From Pseudomonas sp. Irchel 3H7 (lineage in GTDB: Bacteria; Pseudomonadota; Gammaproteobacteria; Pseudomonadales; Pseudomonadaceae), in the NCBI RefSeq assembly GCF_900187605.1, contig NZ_FYEA01000012.1, forward strand, positions 218,448-282,447: a stretch of 64,000 nucleotides of DNA, read 5' to 3'. This document shows positions 42,903 to 51,798 of this stretch, in pieces (within the stretch, counting starts at the first letter, position 1; the number at the start of each line of letters is the position of its first letter). The notes under the pieces were generated by a model. The model did not search any database. It was not told where the DNA came from and saw only the letters and a program-made list of their open reading frames with translations. The position numbers and the translations under genes were made by a program.

Positions 42903-44263
42903 GTCGCATGCGAAATCTGGGTTGGTTGGCGTTGGGCGTGGTGATGGTGGCCGGTGCTCAGGAAAAACCGGCGGACTTCGCCACGCAGGTGCCGCTGTCT
43001 GTGAGCGGCAACGGCCCGTGGTATCGCCTCGACTTACCGTTGAGCGTGCAATTGCAGGCGCGCCAGACTGATCTCAGTGACTTGCGGGTATTCAACGCCG
43101 CTGGCGAAGCGCAGGCCTACGCCTTGGCGCGCGAGTCGGCGCAGACCCGCGATGACGGCCAGTTGCACGAGGTGAAATGGTTCCCGCTGTACAACGCCGC
43201 CGACGCCAGTGAGCGCGCGCCGAATGTGCGCGTGCAATCGACCACCAACGGCACGCTGGTCGAAGTGCAGCCGTCCAGCCAGTTGGAGGCGGGTGAAGAA
43301 GTGCTGCGTGGCTGGCTGCTGGATGCCAGCGCGATCAAGGCGCCGTTGCAGCAATTGATCCTCGACTGGACCAGTGAGCGCGACGGCTTTCAGCGTTTCA
43401 GCATTGAGGCCAGCGATGACTTGCAGCACTGGCAGCCGTGGGGCGAAGGTCAGGTCGCACGACTGACTTTTTCCGATGAGCGCATCGAGCAGCACGAAGT
43501 GACGTTGCCGGGGCAATCGGCGCGTTATGTGCGGCTATTGTGGGAGTCGCCGAACTCGGCGCCGATTTTGACGGCGGCACAATTGAAAAGCAGTGATCCG
43601 CGCGATTTGCCGCTGCCGTTGGTCTGGTCGCAGGCATTGGCCGGCAGCAGCACCAAGGCCGGGGAATACACCTGGCAGTTGCCGATGGGGCTGAATGTCG
43701 AACGCGTGCAGGTTGAACTCAAACAACCGAACAGTCTGGCGCCGGTGATATTGGCGGGGCGACGTGAAAGCAGCCTGCCGTGGCAGGAACTGAGCAGCGG
43801 CTTGCTCTATCGCCTGAGCCAGAATAATCAGGATGTAGTGCAGAACGAATTGCAGCTCTACGGGCAGACCGTGCAGCAGTTGAAGCTGACGGTCGATGAG
43901 CGTGGCGGTGGTCTGGGCGCGCAGGCGCCCAGCGTGAAGTACGCGGTGCGGGCGACTCAGGTGATCTTCCTTGCACGCGGAGAGGGGCCGTACAGTCTGG
44001 CGCTGGGTAATCCGACGGTGAAAACGGCGAACTTGCCGCTGGCGACGCTGATTCCGGATTTCAAGCCGCAGAAGCTGGCGTCGTTGGGCAAGGCGTCGGT
44101 ACAGGGTGAAGCGGTTGGTACGCAGACATCGACGGCGACCACAGCGGCGGTGGCGGAGACCAATTGGAAGAAGATTGGGTTGTGGGCAGTGTTGTTGTTG
44201 AGTGTGGTGTTTTTGGGGGCTATGGCGTTTAGCTTGTTGCGCAAGCCTCCAACCAACACCTGA
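42899..44263 (+). CDS. DUF3999 family protein (exported, C-terminal TM)
   Basis: 454 residues. Signal-like N-terminus ending near VMVAGAQ, a long beta-rich periplasmic part (LPLSVQLQARQTDLSDLRVFN, LEVQPSSQLEAG) and one C-terminal membrane helix (about residues 423-444). The TTG at 42899 is taken as start since GAAGGAG lies 7 bases upstream and the TTG overlaps the DUF2339 stop (TTGA); the ATG at 42908 lacks good spacing. Probably works with the DUF2339 protein; role unknown. Confidence 0.85.
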   Translation: MSRMRNLGWLALGVVMVAGAQEKPADFATQVPLSVSGNGPWYRLDLPLSVQLQARQTDLSDLRVFNAAGEAQAYALARESAQTRDDGQLHEVKWFPLYNAADASERAPNVRVQSTTNGTLVEVQPSSQLEAGEEVLRGWLLDASAIKAPLQQLILDWTSERDGFQRFSIEASDDLQHWQPWGEGQVARLTFSDERIEQHEVTLPGQSARYVRLLWESPNSAPILTAAQLKSSDPRDLPLPLVWSQALAGSSTKAGEYTWQLPMGLNVERVQVELKQPNSLAPVILAGRRESSLPWQELSSGLLYRLSQNNQDVVQNELQLYGQTVQQLKLTVDERGGGLGAQAPSVKYAVRATQVIFLARGEGPYSLALGNPTVKTANLPLATLIPDFKPQKLASLGKASVQGEAVGTQTSTATTAAVAETNWKKIGLWAVLLLSVVFLGAMAFSLLRKPPTNT

Positions 44264-44602
44264 GAATGGCTGGCGCTGCGCGCCAATCGCTGGCAAGCCA
44301 GCTCCCACAGGTTATTTGGTGTACACAAAATAGATGAACGACCGAAGTCCTTGTGGGAGCTGGCTTGCCAGCGATGACGGCCGATCAATCAACAAAAATC
44401 CTCTAACCGCCGCTATCACTCAACCACCATCCGTCCCGAACCGGTCTACGCTAAACCCGCTACCTGAACTCTCCACCCACATTCACGTCTCATGCAGGCA
44501 ATTACACCCCAACGCACGTTACCGGGCGTCTTCGCTCGCTACGTTTTCAGACTCCCTGTAAACTGCGCGGGTTTTTAGCCCCCCATTCCACCGGAGCCGT
44601 CC
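44264..44602. other. 339-bp intergenic region before fbp
   Basis: Holds a REP pair (44286-44375) and the upstream region of fbp. No gene or clear promoter motif was identified in the rest. Confidence 0.6.
44286..44375. repeat. REP pair, CTGGCAAGCCAG family
   Basis: Arms ATCGCTGGCAAGCCAGCTCC and GGAGCTGGCTTGCCAGCGAT extended by CACAGG/CTTGTG, about 38 bp apart. Each arm holds its own CTGGCAAGCCAG palindrome. Confidence 0.9.
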
Positions 44603-45613
44603 ATGTCCCGCGTTACCCTGAGTCGCTATTTGATTGAGCAGACCCGCAGCAATAACACTCCTGCCGATCTGCGTTTCCTGATCGAAGTGGTGGCGCGTGC
44701 TTGCAAAGAAATCAGCCACGCCGTGTCCAAAGGCGCCCTGGGTGGTGTTCTGGGCAGCATGGGCACTGAAAACGTCCAAGGCGAAGTGCAGAAGAAACTC
44801 GACGTGATCTCCAACGAGATCCTGCTCGAAGCCAACGAATGGGGCGGTCACCTGGCCGGCATGGCGTCCGAGGAAATGGACAATGCCTACCAGATCCCGG
44901 GCAAATACCCGAAAGGCGCGTACCTGCTGGTATTCGACCCACTGGACGGTTCGTCGAACATCGACATCAACGCCCCGGTCGGCACCATCTTCTCGGTACT
45001 GCGTTGCCCGAACGAATACCTGAGCCAGAACGAGCCGCTGAACGAAAAAGCGTTCCTGCAGCCAGGCACCCAGCAGGTTGCCGCCGGTTACGCGATCTAC
45101 GGCCCGCAAACCATGCTGGTACTGACCCTCGGTGACGGCGTCAAAGGTTTCACCCTGGACCGCGAAATGGGCAGCTTCGTGCTGACCCACGAAGACATCA
45201 CCATTCCTGAATCGACCCAGGAATTTGCGATCAACATGTCCAACCAGCGTCACTGGGAAGCCCCGGTACAACGCTACGTGGGCGAGCTGCTGGCCGGTGA
45301 AGAAGGTCCGCTGAAAAAGAACTACAACATGCGTTGGGTCGCGGCGATGGTTGCCGACGTACACCGCATCCTGACCCGTGGCGGTCTGTTCATGTACCCG
45401 CGCGACAGCCGTGAGCCGTCCAAGCCAGGCAAACTGCGTCTGATGTACGAAGCCAACCCGATGTCGTTCCTCGTTGAACAAGCGGGCGGCGCGTCCACCG
45501 ACGGTCATCAGCGTATTCTCGACATCCAGCCTGAAGGCCTGCACCAGCGCGTAGCAGTCTTCCTCGGCTCGAAAGAAGAAGTCGCTCGCGCTACGGCTTA
45601 CCACAAGGAATAA
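44603..45613 (+). CDS. fbp: Fructose-1,6-bisphosphatase class 1
   Basis: 336 residues. Hydrolyses fructose 1,6-bisphosphate in gluconeogenesis. The metal/phosphate signature FDPLDGSSNIDINAPVGT is clear; GGLFMYPRD and KLRLMYEANPMSFLVEQAGG are the substrate-binding blocks. Gluconeogenesis is central in Pseudomonas, which often grows on amino and organic acids. The DUF924 gene starts 3 bp after its stop. Confidence 0.97.
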   Translation: MSRVTLSRYLIEQTRSNNTPADLRFLIEVVARACKEISHAVSKGALGGVLGSMGTENVQGEVQKKLDVISNEILLEANEWGGHLAGMASEEMDNAYQIPGKYPKGAYLLVFDPLDGSSNIDINAPVGTIFSVLRCPNEYLSQNEPLNEKAFLQPGTQQVAAGYAIYGPQTMLVLTLGDGVKGFTLDREMGSFVLTHEDITIPESTQEFAINMSNQRHWEAPVQRYVGELLAGEEGPLKKNYNMRWVAAMVADVHRILTRGGLFMYPRDSREPSKPGKLRLMYEANPMSFLVEQAGGASTDGHQRILDIQPEGLHQRVAVFLGSKEEVARATAYHKE

Positions 45614-45616
45614 ACC

Positions 45617-46219
45617 ATGACCGCGCCCTGGCAGCCGTTGCTCGATTGGTGGTTCGGACACGCCGAATCCCCCGACGAGATAGCGGCTGACAAGGGCAAG
45701 TTGTGGTTCGGTAAGCGAGACAGCCAAGACCTCGAAGCGCAGACGCGTTTCGGGGTCTTTGTCGATCAGGCCCTGGCCGGCGAATTGACCGAGTGGACGC
45801 AACGTCCCGAAGGTTGGCTGGCGCTGGTGCTGTTGCTCGATCAATTGCCGCGAATGATCTTTCGCGACACTCCCAAAGCGTTTTCCGGTGATCTGCGCGC
45901 GCAGAAACTCGTTGCCCAAGGCATTGCGGCGGATTTCGATCGGCAGTTGAAACCGATTCAGCGTGTATTCATTTATCTGGTGTTCGAACACTGCGAAAAC
46001 CTCGCGGTGCAGAATGAGGCGGTTTCCAGATTTATCGAGCTGGTGGCTGAACAGCCGGAGTCGGAGCGGGCGGTGTTTGCGGATAATCTGGATTATGCCG
46101 AGCGGCATCAAAAGGTGATTGCGCGGTTTGGCCGGTTTCCGCATCGCAATGCGGTGTTGGGGCGGGAGTCTACGGCTGAAGAGTTGGTGTTTCTTTCTGA
46201 GCCTGGGTCAAGGTTTTAA
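45617..46219 (+). CDS. DUF924 family protein
   Basis: 200 residues, no signal. Early WWFGHAESPDEIAADKGKLWFG, then LVLLLDQLPRMIFRDTPKAF and a late VFEHCENLAVQNEAV; these are the DUF924 hallmarks (a helical TPR-like fold). Function unknown. Only 3 bp from fbp, so cotranscribed. The last 30 residues use somewhat different codons (GCGGTG, GGGCGG) but remain in frame. Confidence 0.9.
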   Translation: MTAPWQPLLDWWFGHAESPDEIAADKGKLWFGKRDSQDLEAQTRFGVFVDQALAGELTEWTQRPEGWLALVLLLDQLPRMIFRDTPKAFSGDLRAQKLVAQGIAADFDRQLKPIQRVFIYLVFEHCENLAVQNEAVSRFIELVAEQPESERAVFADNLDYAERHQKVIARFGRFPHRNAVLGRESTAEELVFLSEPGSRF

Positions 46220-46224
46220 GGGCT

Positions 46225-46405
46225 TACCCTCACCCTAGCCCTCTCCCAGGGGGAGAGGGGACTGACCGAGGTGGATGTTGGAGGTACATCGACTTGAGAG
46301 ACCTGAGTCGAACTCAGGTTTTGAAAGGCTTGAAGATCTGCTCCCTTTCCCCCTCGCCCCCCTGGGGGCGGTCCGACGTTTCGGGAGGGCTGGGGTGAGG
46401 GGGTA
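46225..46405. repeat. Long dispersed palindromic element, family shared with 62297-62566
   Basis: Outer inverted ends TACCCTCACCCTAGCCCTCT and AGGGCTGGGGTGAGGGGGTA, inner hairpin CCCCTGGGGG. The interior (GGTACATCGACTTGAGAGAC, CTGAGTCGAACTCAGG) matches the reverse complement of the copy at 62297. It separates the DUF924 gene from the convergent chemoreceptor gene. Confidence 0.82.
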
Positions 46406-46418
46406 AAGCCCTTGATCT

Positions 46419-48311
46419 TTAAATCCTGAAACTACCCACCAACTGCTTCAACCGCGCCGCCTGCTGCTCCAGATCCGAACACGCCCGCAACGTTGCCTGC
46501 AAGTTCTCCACACCTTCCTGATTCAGCGTGTTGATCTCGTTGATATCGACGTTGATCGACTCGACCACAGCGGTCTGCTCTTCAGTCGCGGTGGCCACCG
46601 ACTGGTTCATCCCGTCGATCTCACCGATACGCTGAGTCACGCTGCCCAACCGCTCACCGGCCTGGTTGGCGATGCCGACGCTGCTTTCACTCTCGCGCTG
46701 GCTCTCGGTCATGATGCTGACCGCCTGGCGCGCGCCGACTTGCAGCTCTTCGATCATCTTCTGCACTTGCTGCGCCGAATCCTGGGTGCGGTGCGCGAGG
46801 TTGCGCACTTCGTCGGCAACCACGGCGAAACCACGACCGGCTTCACCGGCACGCGCCGCTTCGATCGCGGCGTTGAGCGCGAGCAGGTTGGTCTGCTGGG
46901 AAATACTGGTGATCACTTCGAGAATCTGGCCGATGTTCACCGTGTTGCTGTTCAGGGTTTCGATGTTGCCGCACGAATCGCTGATCTTCGCCGACAGCTG
47001 CTGCATGGCGTGGATGGTTTTATCGACAACCTGCTGGCCGTCGACCGCGAGGCTGCGCGCATCGCTGGAGTGCTGCGAGGCGAGGGCGGCGTTCTGGGCG
47101 ATTTCCTGCGCGGCGGCGCCGAGTTGGTTGATCGCCGCGGCCACGCTGTTGGTGCGCGAGGCTTGCTGATCGGAGTTGTACATCGACGAGTTCGACGCTG
47201 CGACCACGCGCAGGGCGACTTCGTTGACCTGGCCGGTGGCCGAGGACACTTCACGAATCGAAGTGTGAATGCGCTCAACAAAACGGTTGAATGAGGTGCC
47301 CAGTGCGCCGAACTCATCGTTGCCGTGGATCACCAGACGTTTGGTCAGGTCGCCTTCACCTTCGGCGATGTCGTGCATCGCGCGGCCCATGGTCAGCAGC
47401 GGTTGCATCAACACGCGAATGAGCATGCCGAGCAGGGCGATGATGATTACCACGGCAATAACCATGGCGATCAGCGCCGAGGTGCGGAATTCGCTGAGCA
47501 TGGCGAACGCGGTGTCTTTATCGAGCACCAGCGCCACGTACCAGTCGGCCGACGGCACGCCGTTGACGCGGGTGAAGGAGATCAACTGCGTCTTGCCGTC
47601 GAACTCGACTTCTTTCAGGCCCGGGCTGACTTTTGGTGCGCCGTTCGGGTAGGCCTCGGCGAGGGTCTTGAGCACCAGTTTACTGTCCGGGTGGATCAGG
47701 ATCTTGCCATCGGCACTGACGATGAACGCGTGGCCGTGGCCACCGAAGTTCAGCGAGTTGATGATCGCGCTGACGCTGGTCAGGTCGATGTCGGCACCGG
47801 CGACGCCGAGCATCTGGCCTTGGCGCTGCACCGGGGTGGCGACAGTGATTACCAGTTTGCCCGAGGACGCGGCGATGTACGGTTCGGTGACGATGGTCTG
47901 TTGCGCGCTGTTGGCGGCTTTGTACCAGCCGCGTGCGCGTGGATCGTAATCCGGCGCGCGATTGCCGGCCGGCACGGAGAACATCACGCCGTCGGCGCCG
48001 CCAAAATAGCTGAGCTGGAAATTGCCGGTGTAGGCGGGCAGGTCGATGATGCGTTTCAGGCTGGCGGGGGCGTTGCCGTCGACAGCCACTTGCTGCGACA
48101 GCGATTGCAGCAATTGAATGCGGCTTTCCAGCCAGGTCTGGATGTTGCTGGTGGTCAGGCTGCCCAGTTCCTGCATCGAGGCTTCGGTGCTGCTGCCCAA
48201 GGCTTCGCGCTGTCGATAGTCGTTGAAGAAAATGAAACAGGCGAACGCAACGGCCACCACGAGGGCGGCAGCCAACAAGATCTTGTGGCTGAATTTCATG
48301 TTTCTGGTCAT
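46419..48311 (-). CDS. Methyl-accepting chemotaxis protein, PctA-like with dCache domain
   Basis: 630 residues. TM1 (about 8-28), a periplasmic double-Cache domain (about 35-270), TM2 (about 275-300), HAMP and a signalling hairpin with tip AIEAARAGEAGRGFAVVADE. The start MTRNMKFSHKILLAA matches the PctA/B/C amino-acid receptors of P. aeruginosa. In the ligand pocket DPRARGWYK (Arg, Trp) and GADIDL (Asp) fit the amino-acid motif, but the usual Asp after EPY is Ala here (EPYIAASSGKL), so specificity may differ. ATG at 48311 chosen by this match. Upstream 281 bp hold no gene. Confidence 0.92.
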   Translation of the reverse strand: MTRNMKFSHKILLAAALVVAVAFACFIFFNDYRQREALGSSTEASMQELGSLTTSNIQTWLESRIQLLQSLSQQVAVDGNAPASLKRIIDLPAYTGNFQLSYFGGADGVMFSVPAGNRAPDYDPRARGWYKAANSAQQTIVTEPYIAASSGKLVITVATPVQRQGQMLGVAGADIDLTSVSAIINSLNFGGHGHAFIVSADGKILIHPDSKLVLKTLAEAYPNGAPKVSPGLKEVEFDGKTQLISFTRVNGVPSADWYVALVLDKDTAFAMLSEFRTSALIAMVIAVVIIIALLGMLIRVLMQPLLTMGRAMHDIAEGEGDLTKRLVIHGNDEFGALGTSFNRFVERIHTSIREVSSATGQVNEVALRVVAASNSSMYNSDQQASRTNSVAAAINQLGAAAQEIAQNAALASQHSSDARSLAVDGQQVVDKTIHAMQQLSAKISDSCGNIETLNSNTVNIGQILEVITSISQQTNLLALNAAIEAARAGEAGRGFAVVADEVRNLAHRTQDSAQQVQKMIEELQVGARQAVSIMTESQRESESSVGIANQAGERLGSVTQRIGEIDGMNQSVATATEEQTAVVESINVDINEINTLNQEGVENLQATLRACSDLEQQAARLKQLVGSFRI

Positions 48312-48592
48312 CGAATGAACTACCGCGAAGGGGCTGGTCAAGAAAGGGCGGCAATTTGCCACACTCGGGGGCTTTGCGCTGCTCTTATTTCGACCGCGAC
48401 GCGCCAAAGATTAGGCGTCTTTGGCGAAAGGCGACGAAATGCTCAATAGCCCTACAAAGTGTCTGATTTATCGGCAAATGCCAGACAGGCGGGCTAATAA
48501 ATAGCCGTCCGCCCACGGAACCAGATGAGGGTTTTCTCTTCTAAGCTTCTGGTTGGCACCATGCCATCCCCCCTCGTTCCAGGAGTTACACC

Positions 48593-48847
48593 ATGTCGCT
48601 GCGATCTATCGCCCTTCTGACGTTTTGCGTGCTGTTGGCCGCATGCAGCAAGGTCAATCAGGAAAACTATTCGAAGCTTTCGGCCGGTATGGCCAAGGCC
48701 GAAGTCGAGACTCTGCTCGGCAAGCCCACCGATTGCTCGGGCGCGCTCGGCATGTCCAGTTGCACCTGGGGCGACAAGAACAGCTTTATCAGCGTGCAGT
48801 ATGCCGGTGACAAAGTGCTGATGTTTTCCGGCCAAGGCCTGAAGTAA
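48593..48847 (+). CDS. Small lipoprotein (BamE-like/DUF3862 fold)
   Basis: 84 residues. Signal with lipobox LLAAC (Cys at about residue 19), then YSKLSAGMAKAEVETLLGKP, the helix-turn-strand motif of SmpA/BamE-type and DUF3862 lipoproteins, and two Cys (DCSGALGMSSC) that may pair. No known activity. It precedes the lipocalin gene by 30 bp and is likely cotranscribed. Confidence 0.85.
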   Translation: MSLRSIALLTFCVLLAACSKVNQENYSKLSAGMAKAEVETLLGKPTDCSGALGMSSCTWGDKNSFISVQYAGDKVLMFSGQGLK

Positions 48848-48877
48848 ACCGGGGCTTCGCGCCCACGGAGAAGAAAA

Positions 48878-49447
48878 ATGAAGCGGTTATTGCTGATCCT
48901 TTTTGCCGGCCTGGTACTGGCCGGCTGCGCCACTTCCGGCGTAGACCCGTTGGCGCCGAAAACCGTCAACAGCGTCAATCTCAAGCGTTATCAGGGCACC
49001 TGGTATGAGCTGGCGCGCTTGCCGATGTACTTCCAGCGCAATTGCGCGCAGTCCGAAGCCCATTACACCCTCAAACCTGACGGCAATGTCGCGGTGCTCA
49101 ATCGCTGCCTGACGCCGCAATGGCAGTGGGAAGAGGCCAAGGGCACGGCTTATCCACAGGTGCCGGGCAAGACCGATAAACTCTGGGTCGAATTCGATAC
49201 CTGGTTCTCACGCCTGATTCCGGGTGTGGCAAAAGGCGAATACTGGGTGTTGTACGTCAGCGATGACTACAAGACCGCCATCGTCGGCGACCCGAGTCGC
49301 AAGTACATGTGGTTGCTGTCACGCACGCCGACCGTCAACGGTGTGGTGCGTGAAGAGCTGCTGAGCAAGGCGCGTCAGCAGGGTTATGACACGACGCGAC
49401 TGATCTGGCGTGCGACTGATCGACAGATGGCCAAGACTTCAAACTAA
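48878..49447 (+). CDS. blc: Outer-membrane lipocalin (Blc-like)
   Basis: 189 residues. Lipobox VLAGC (Cys about 17), then the lipocalin signature YQGTWYELARLPMYFQRNC. GEYWVLYVSDDYKTAIVGDP and YMWLLSRTPTV are the second and third structural blocks. Bacterial lipocalins sit in the outer membrane and bind lipids such as lysophospholipids, often in stationary phase. Linked to the small lipoprotein gene upstream; a REP pair follows. Confidence 0.92.
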   Translation: MKRLLLILFAGLVLAGCATSGVDPLAPKTVNSVNLKRYQGTWYELARLPMYFQRNCAQSEAHYTLKPDGNVAVLNRCLTPQWQWEEAKGTAYPQVPGKTDKLWVEFDTWFSRLIPGVAKGEYWVLYVSDDYKTAIVGDPSRKYMWLLSRTPTVNGVVREELLSKARQQGYDTTRLIWRATDRQMAKTSN

Positions 49448-49465
49448 AGAACACCGCCAACCCCC

Positions 49466-49553
49466 TGTAGGAGTGAGCCTGCTCGCGATAGCGGTTTGTC
49501 AGCCATAAATATGTGACTGATACACCGCTATCGCGAGCAGGCTCACTCCTACA
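49466..49553. repeat. REP pair, TGCTCGCGA family
   Basis: Arms TGTAGGAGTGAGCCTGCTCG and CGAGCAGGCTCACTCCTACA extended by CGATAGCGGT / ACCGCTATCG. It lies between the convergent lipocalin and hutF genes. Confidence 0.92.
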
Positions 49554-49567
49554 TTGGGTTATGTGTG

Positions 49568-50932
49568 TCAGCCTAAAAGGTCGCGCAGGACTTGGGTGAA
49601 CGCGCGAGCACTGTCTTCTTCGCCAGCATGCCGGCCATCACGTACAACCCACTGGCCGTTGACCAGCACATCGCGCACCTGCCGATCGCCGCCGGCAAAC
49701 AACCAGCGATTCAAAATCCCGTCACCCGTGGCCGTCGCCAGATACGGATCGCTGCCATCGAGCACAATCCAGTCCGCACGCTTGCCCACCTCCAGCGCAC
49801 CAACCGGCTGCCCCATCGCCTGCGCACCACCGTCCAGCGCCGCATCATACAACGTACGTCCAACCATCGGCTGATCCGCGCCATACAAGCGATTACGCCG
49901 CTGATCACGCAGGCGCTGGCCGTATTCCAGCCAACGCAATTCCTCGACCACACTGAGCGAGACATGGCTGTCGGAACCGATACCCATGCGCCCACCCTGG
50001 GCGAGGAAATCCACCGCCGGGAAAATTCCGTCGCCGAGATTCGCTTCGGTGGTCAGGCACAGCCCGGCGATGGCGCGACTTTTGGCCATCAGCGTGACTT
50101 CTTCCGGGTTGGCGTGGGTGGCGTGCACCAGACACCAGCGTTGATCGACTTCGGTATTTTCGTAGAGCCATTGCAGCGGACGCCGACCGCTCCAACTCAA
50201 GCAGTCATCGACCTCTTTCTGCTGTTCGGCGATGTGAATGTGCACGGGGCATTGCTTGTCGCTGGCCGCCAAGACTTCGCTGATCTGCTGCGGGGTCACC
50301 GCGCGCAACGAGTGGAAGCACAGGCCCAACGACTGCGCCTTTTGCTGCGCCAGTAACGGCTGCAAACGCGATTGCAGATTCAGGTAATTTTCGGTGCTGT
50401 TGATGAAGCGGCGCTGGCCGTCATTCGGCGTCTGGCCGCCAAAACCGGAGTGGCTGTAGAGCACCGGCAACAGGGTCAGACCAATGCCGCTTTCGCTTGC
50501 GGCCTGACTGATGCGCAACGCCAATTCAGCCGGATCGGCATACGGCTGACCATTGCTGTCGTGGTGCACATAGTGAAATTCAGCGACCGAAGTGTAACCG
50601 GCCTTGAGCATTTCGATGTACAGCTGACGGGCAATCACGCCGAGCTGATCCGGGCTGATTTTTCCGACGAGCCGATACATCAGATCGCGCCAGGTCCAGA
50701 AACTGTCGTTCGGATTGCCGGCCACTTCAGCCAGACCTGCCATCGCTCGCTGGAAGGCATGGGAGTGCAAATTCGGCATGCCCGGCAGCAGCGGGCCGCT
50801 CAGCCGTTCAGCGCCATCTGCGGTGGAATCGGCCTGGATTCGGGTCAGCAAGCCCTCGGCGCTGACCTCAAGACGTACATTGTTGGCCCATCCGTTAGGC
50901 AGCAGCGCGCGTTCGGCAAAGAAGGCGGACAT
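49568..50932 (-). CDS. hutF: Formimidoylglutamate deiminase HutF
   Basis: 454 residues, amidohydrolase superfamily. Converts N-formimino-L-glutamate to N-formylglutamate and ammonia, the fourth step of the five-step histidine route. Metal ligands are in MPNLHSHAFQRAM, CPVHIHIAEQQ, LVHATHAN and GIGSDSHVSL; the start SAFFAERALLPNGWANNVRL is typical. It faces hutC across a 107-bp region that holds a likely HutC operator. Confidence 0.96.
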   Translation of the reverse strand: MSAFFAERALLPNGWANNVRLEVSAEGLLTRIQADSTADGAERLSGPLLPGMPNLHSHAFQRAMAGLAEVAGNPNDSFWTWRDLMYRLVGKISPDQLGVIARQLYIEMLKAGYTSVAEFHYVHHDSNGQPYADPAELALRISQAASESGIGLTLLPVLYSHSGFGGQTPNDGQRRFINSTENYLNLQSRLQPLLAQQKAQSLGLCFHSLRAVTPQQISEVLAASDKQCPVHIHIAEQQKEVDDCLSWSGRRPLQWLYENTEVDQRWCLVHATHANPEEVTLMAKSRAIAGLCLTTEANLGDGIFPAVDFLAQGGRMGIGSDSHVSLSVVEELRWLEYGQRLRDQRRNRLYGADQPMVGRTLYDAALDGGAQAMGQPVGALEVGKRADWIVLDGSDPYLATATGDGILNRWLFAGGDRQVRDVLVNGQWVVRDGRHAGEEDSARAFTQVLRDLLG

Positions 50933-50956
50933 GGTTCAGCACCCCATCGTGTGTTA

Positions 50957-50975
50957 TTTGTATATACATATACAG
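50957..50975. promoter_or_regulatory. Probable HutC operator and hutF promoter between hutF and hutC
   Basis: TTTGTATATACATATACAG, two overlapping TGTATA/TATACA dyads like the CTTGTATGTACAAG site in front of hutU. On the minus strand a possible sigma-70 promoter for hutF, TTTACC (50995-50990), 17 bp, TATATG (50972-50967), overlaps it, so HutC bound here would block hutF and possibly its own gene. Confidence 0.65.
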
Positions 50976-51039
50976 ACGTTTGCCTGCCCGGTAAACTCCG
51001 GCAAGCTAGCCACTTTCATCCAATGAACAGGGATCAACC

Positions 51040-51789
51040 GTGCCGACTCCGCCTCCAGTCTCCCCGTTGGCCGCGAACATGGGCGACAGTCCGGCGCCCT
51101 TGTACGCCCGCGTCAAACAGATGATCACCCAGCAGATCGACAGCGGAAACTGGCCGCCGCACTACCGCGTGCCGTCCGAGAGCGAGCTGGTCAATCAACT
51201 CGGTTTCAGCCGCATGACCATCAACCGTGCCCTGCGCGAGATGACCGCCGACGGTCTGCTGGTGCGCATGCAAGGCGTCGGCACGTTCGTCGCCGAACCG
51301 AAGAGCCAGTCCGCGCTGTTCGAAGTGCACAACATCGCCGACGAAATTGCCTCCCGTGGCCATCGCCACACCTGCCAGGTGATCACCCTCGAAGAAGAGG
51401 CCGCCGGTTCCGAGCGTGCGCTGGCGCTGGACATGCGCGAAGGGCAGAAGGTCTTCCACTCGCTGATCGTGCATTACGAAAACGACATTCCGGTGCAAAT
51501 CGAAGACCGTTTCGTCAACGCGCTGGTCGCTCCGGAATACCTCAAACAGGATTTCACTCTGCAAACGCCGTACGCCTATCTGAACCAGGTGGCGCCGCTG
51601 ACCGAGGGCGAGCACGTGGTTGAAGCGATCCTCGCCGAATCCTCAGAGTGCAAGTTGCTGCAGATTGAAAAGGGTGAGCCGTGCTTGTTGATTCGTCGCC
51701 GCACGTGGTCGGGGCGTCAGCCGGTTACCGCTGCACGATTGATTCACCCGGGTTCCCGTCATCGTCTGGAAGGGCGGTTCCATAAATAG
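51040..51789 (+). CDS. hutC: Histidine utilisation repressor HutC (GntR/HutC family)
   Basis: 249 residues with a GTG start 6 bases after AGGGA. N-terminal winged helix (about residues 20-85; YRVPSESELVNQLGFSRMTINRALREM) and C-terminal UTRA ligand domain (about 105-245; HNIADEIASRGH, VFHSLIVHYENDIPVQIEDRF). Urocanate is the known inducer in this family. hutD follows 9 bp later. An internal ATG at 51079 would remove 13 poorly conserved residues and cannot be excluded. Confidence 0.95.
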   Translation: MPTPPPVSPLAANMGDSPAPLYARVKQMITQQIDSGNWPPHYRVPSESELVNQLGFSRMTINRALREMTADGLLVRMQGVGTFVAEPKSQSALFEVHNIADEIASRGHRHTCQVITLEEEAAGSERALALDMREGQKVFHSLIVHYENDIPVQIEDRFVNALVAPEYLKQDFTLQTPYAYLNQVAPLTEGEHVVEAILAESSECKLLQIEKGEPCLLIRRRTWSGRQPVTAARLIHPGSRHRLEGRFHK

Positions 51790-51798
51790 AGAGCATAA

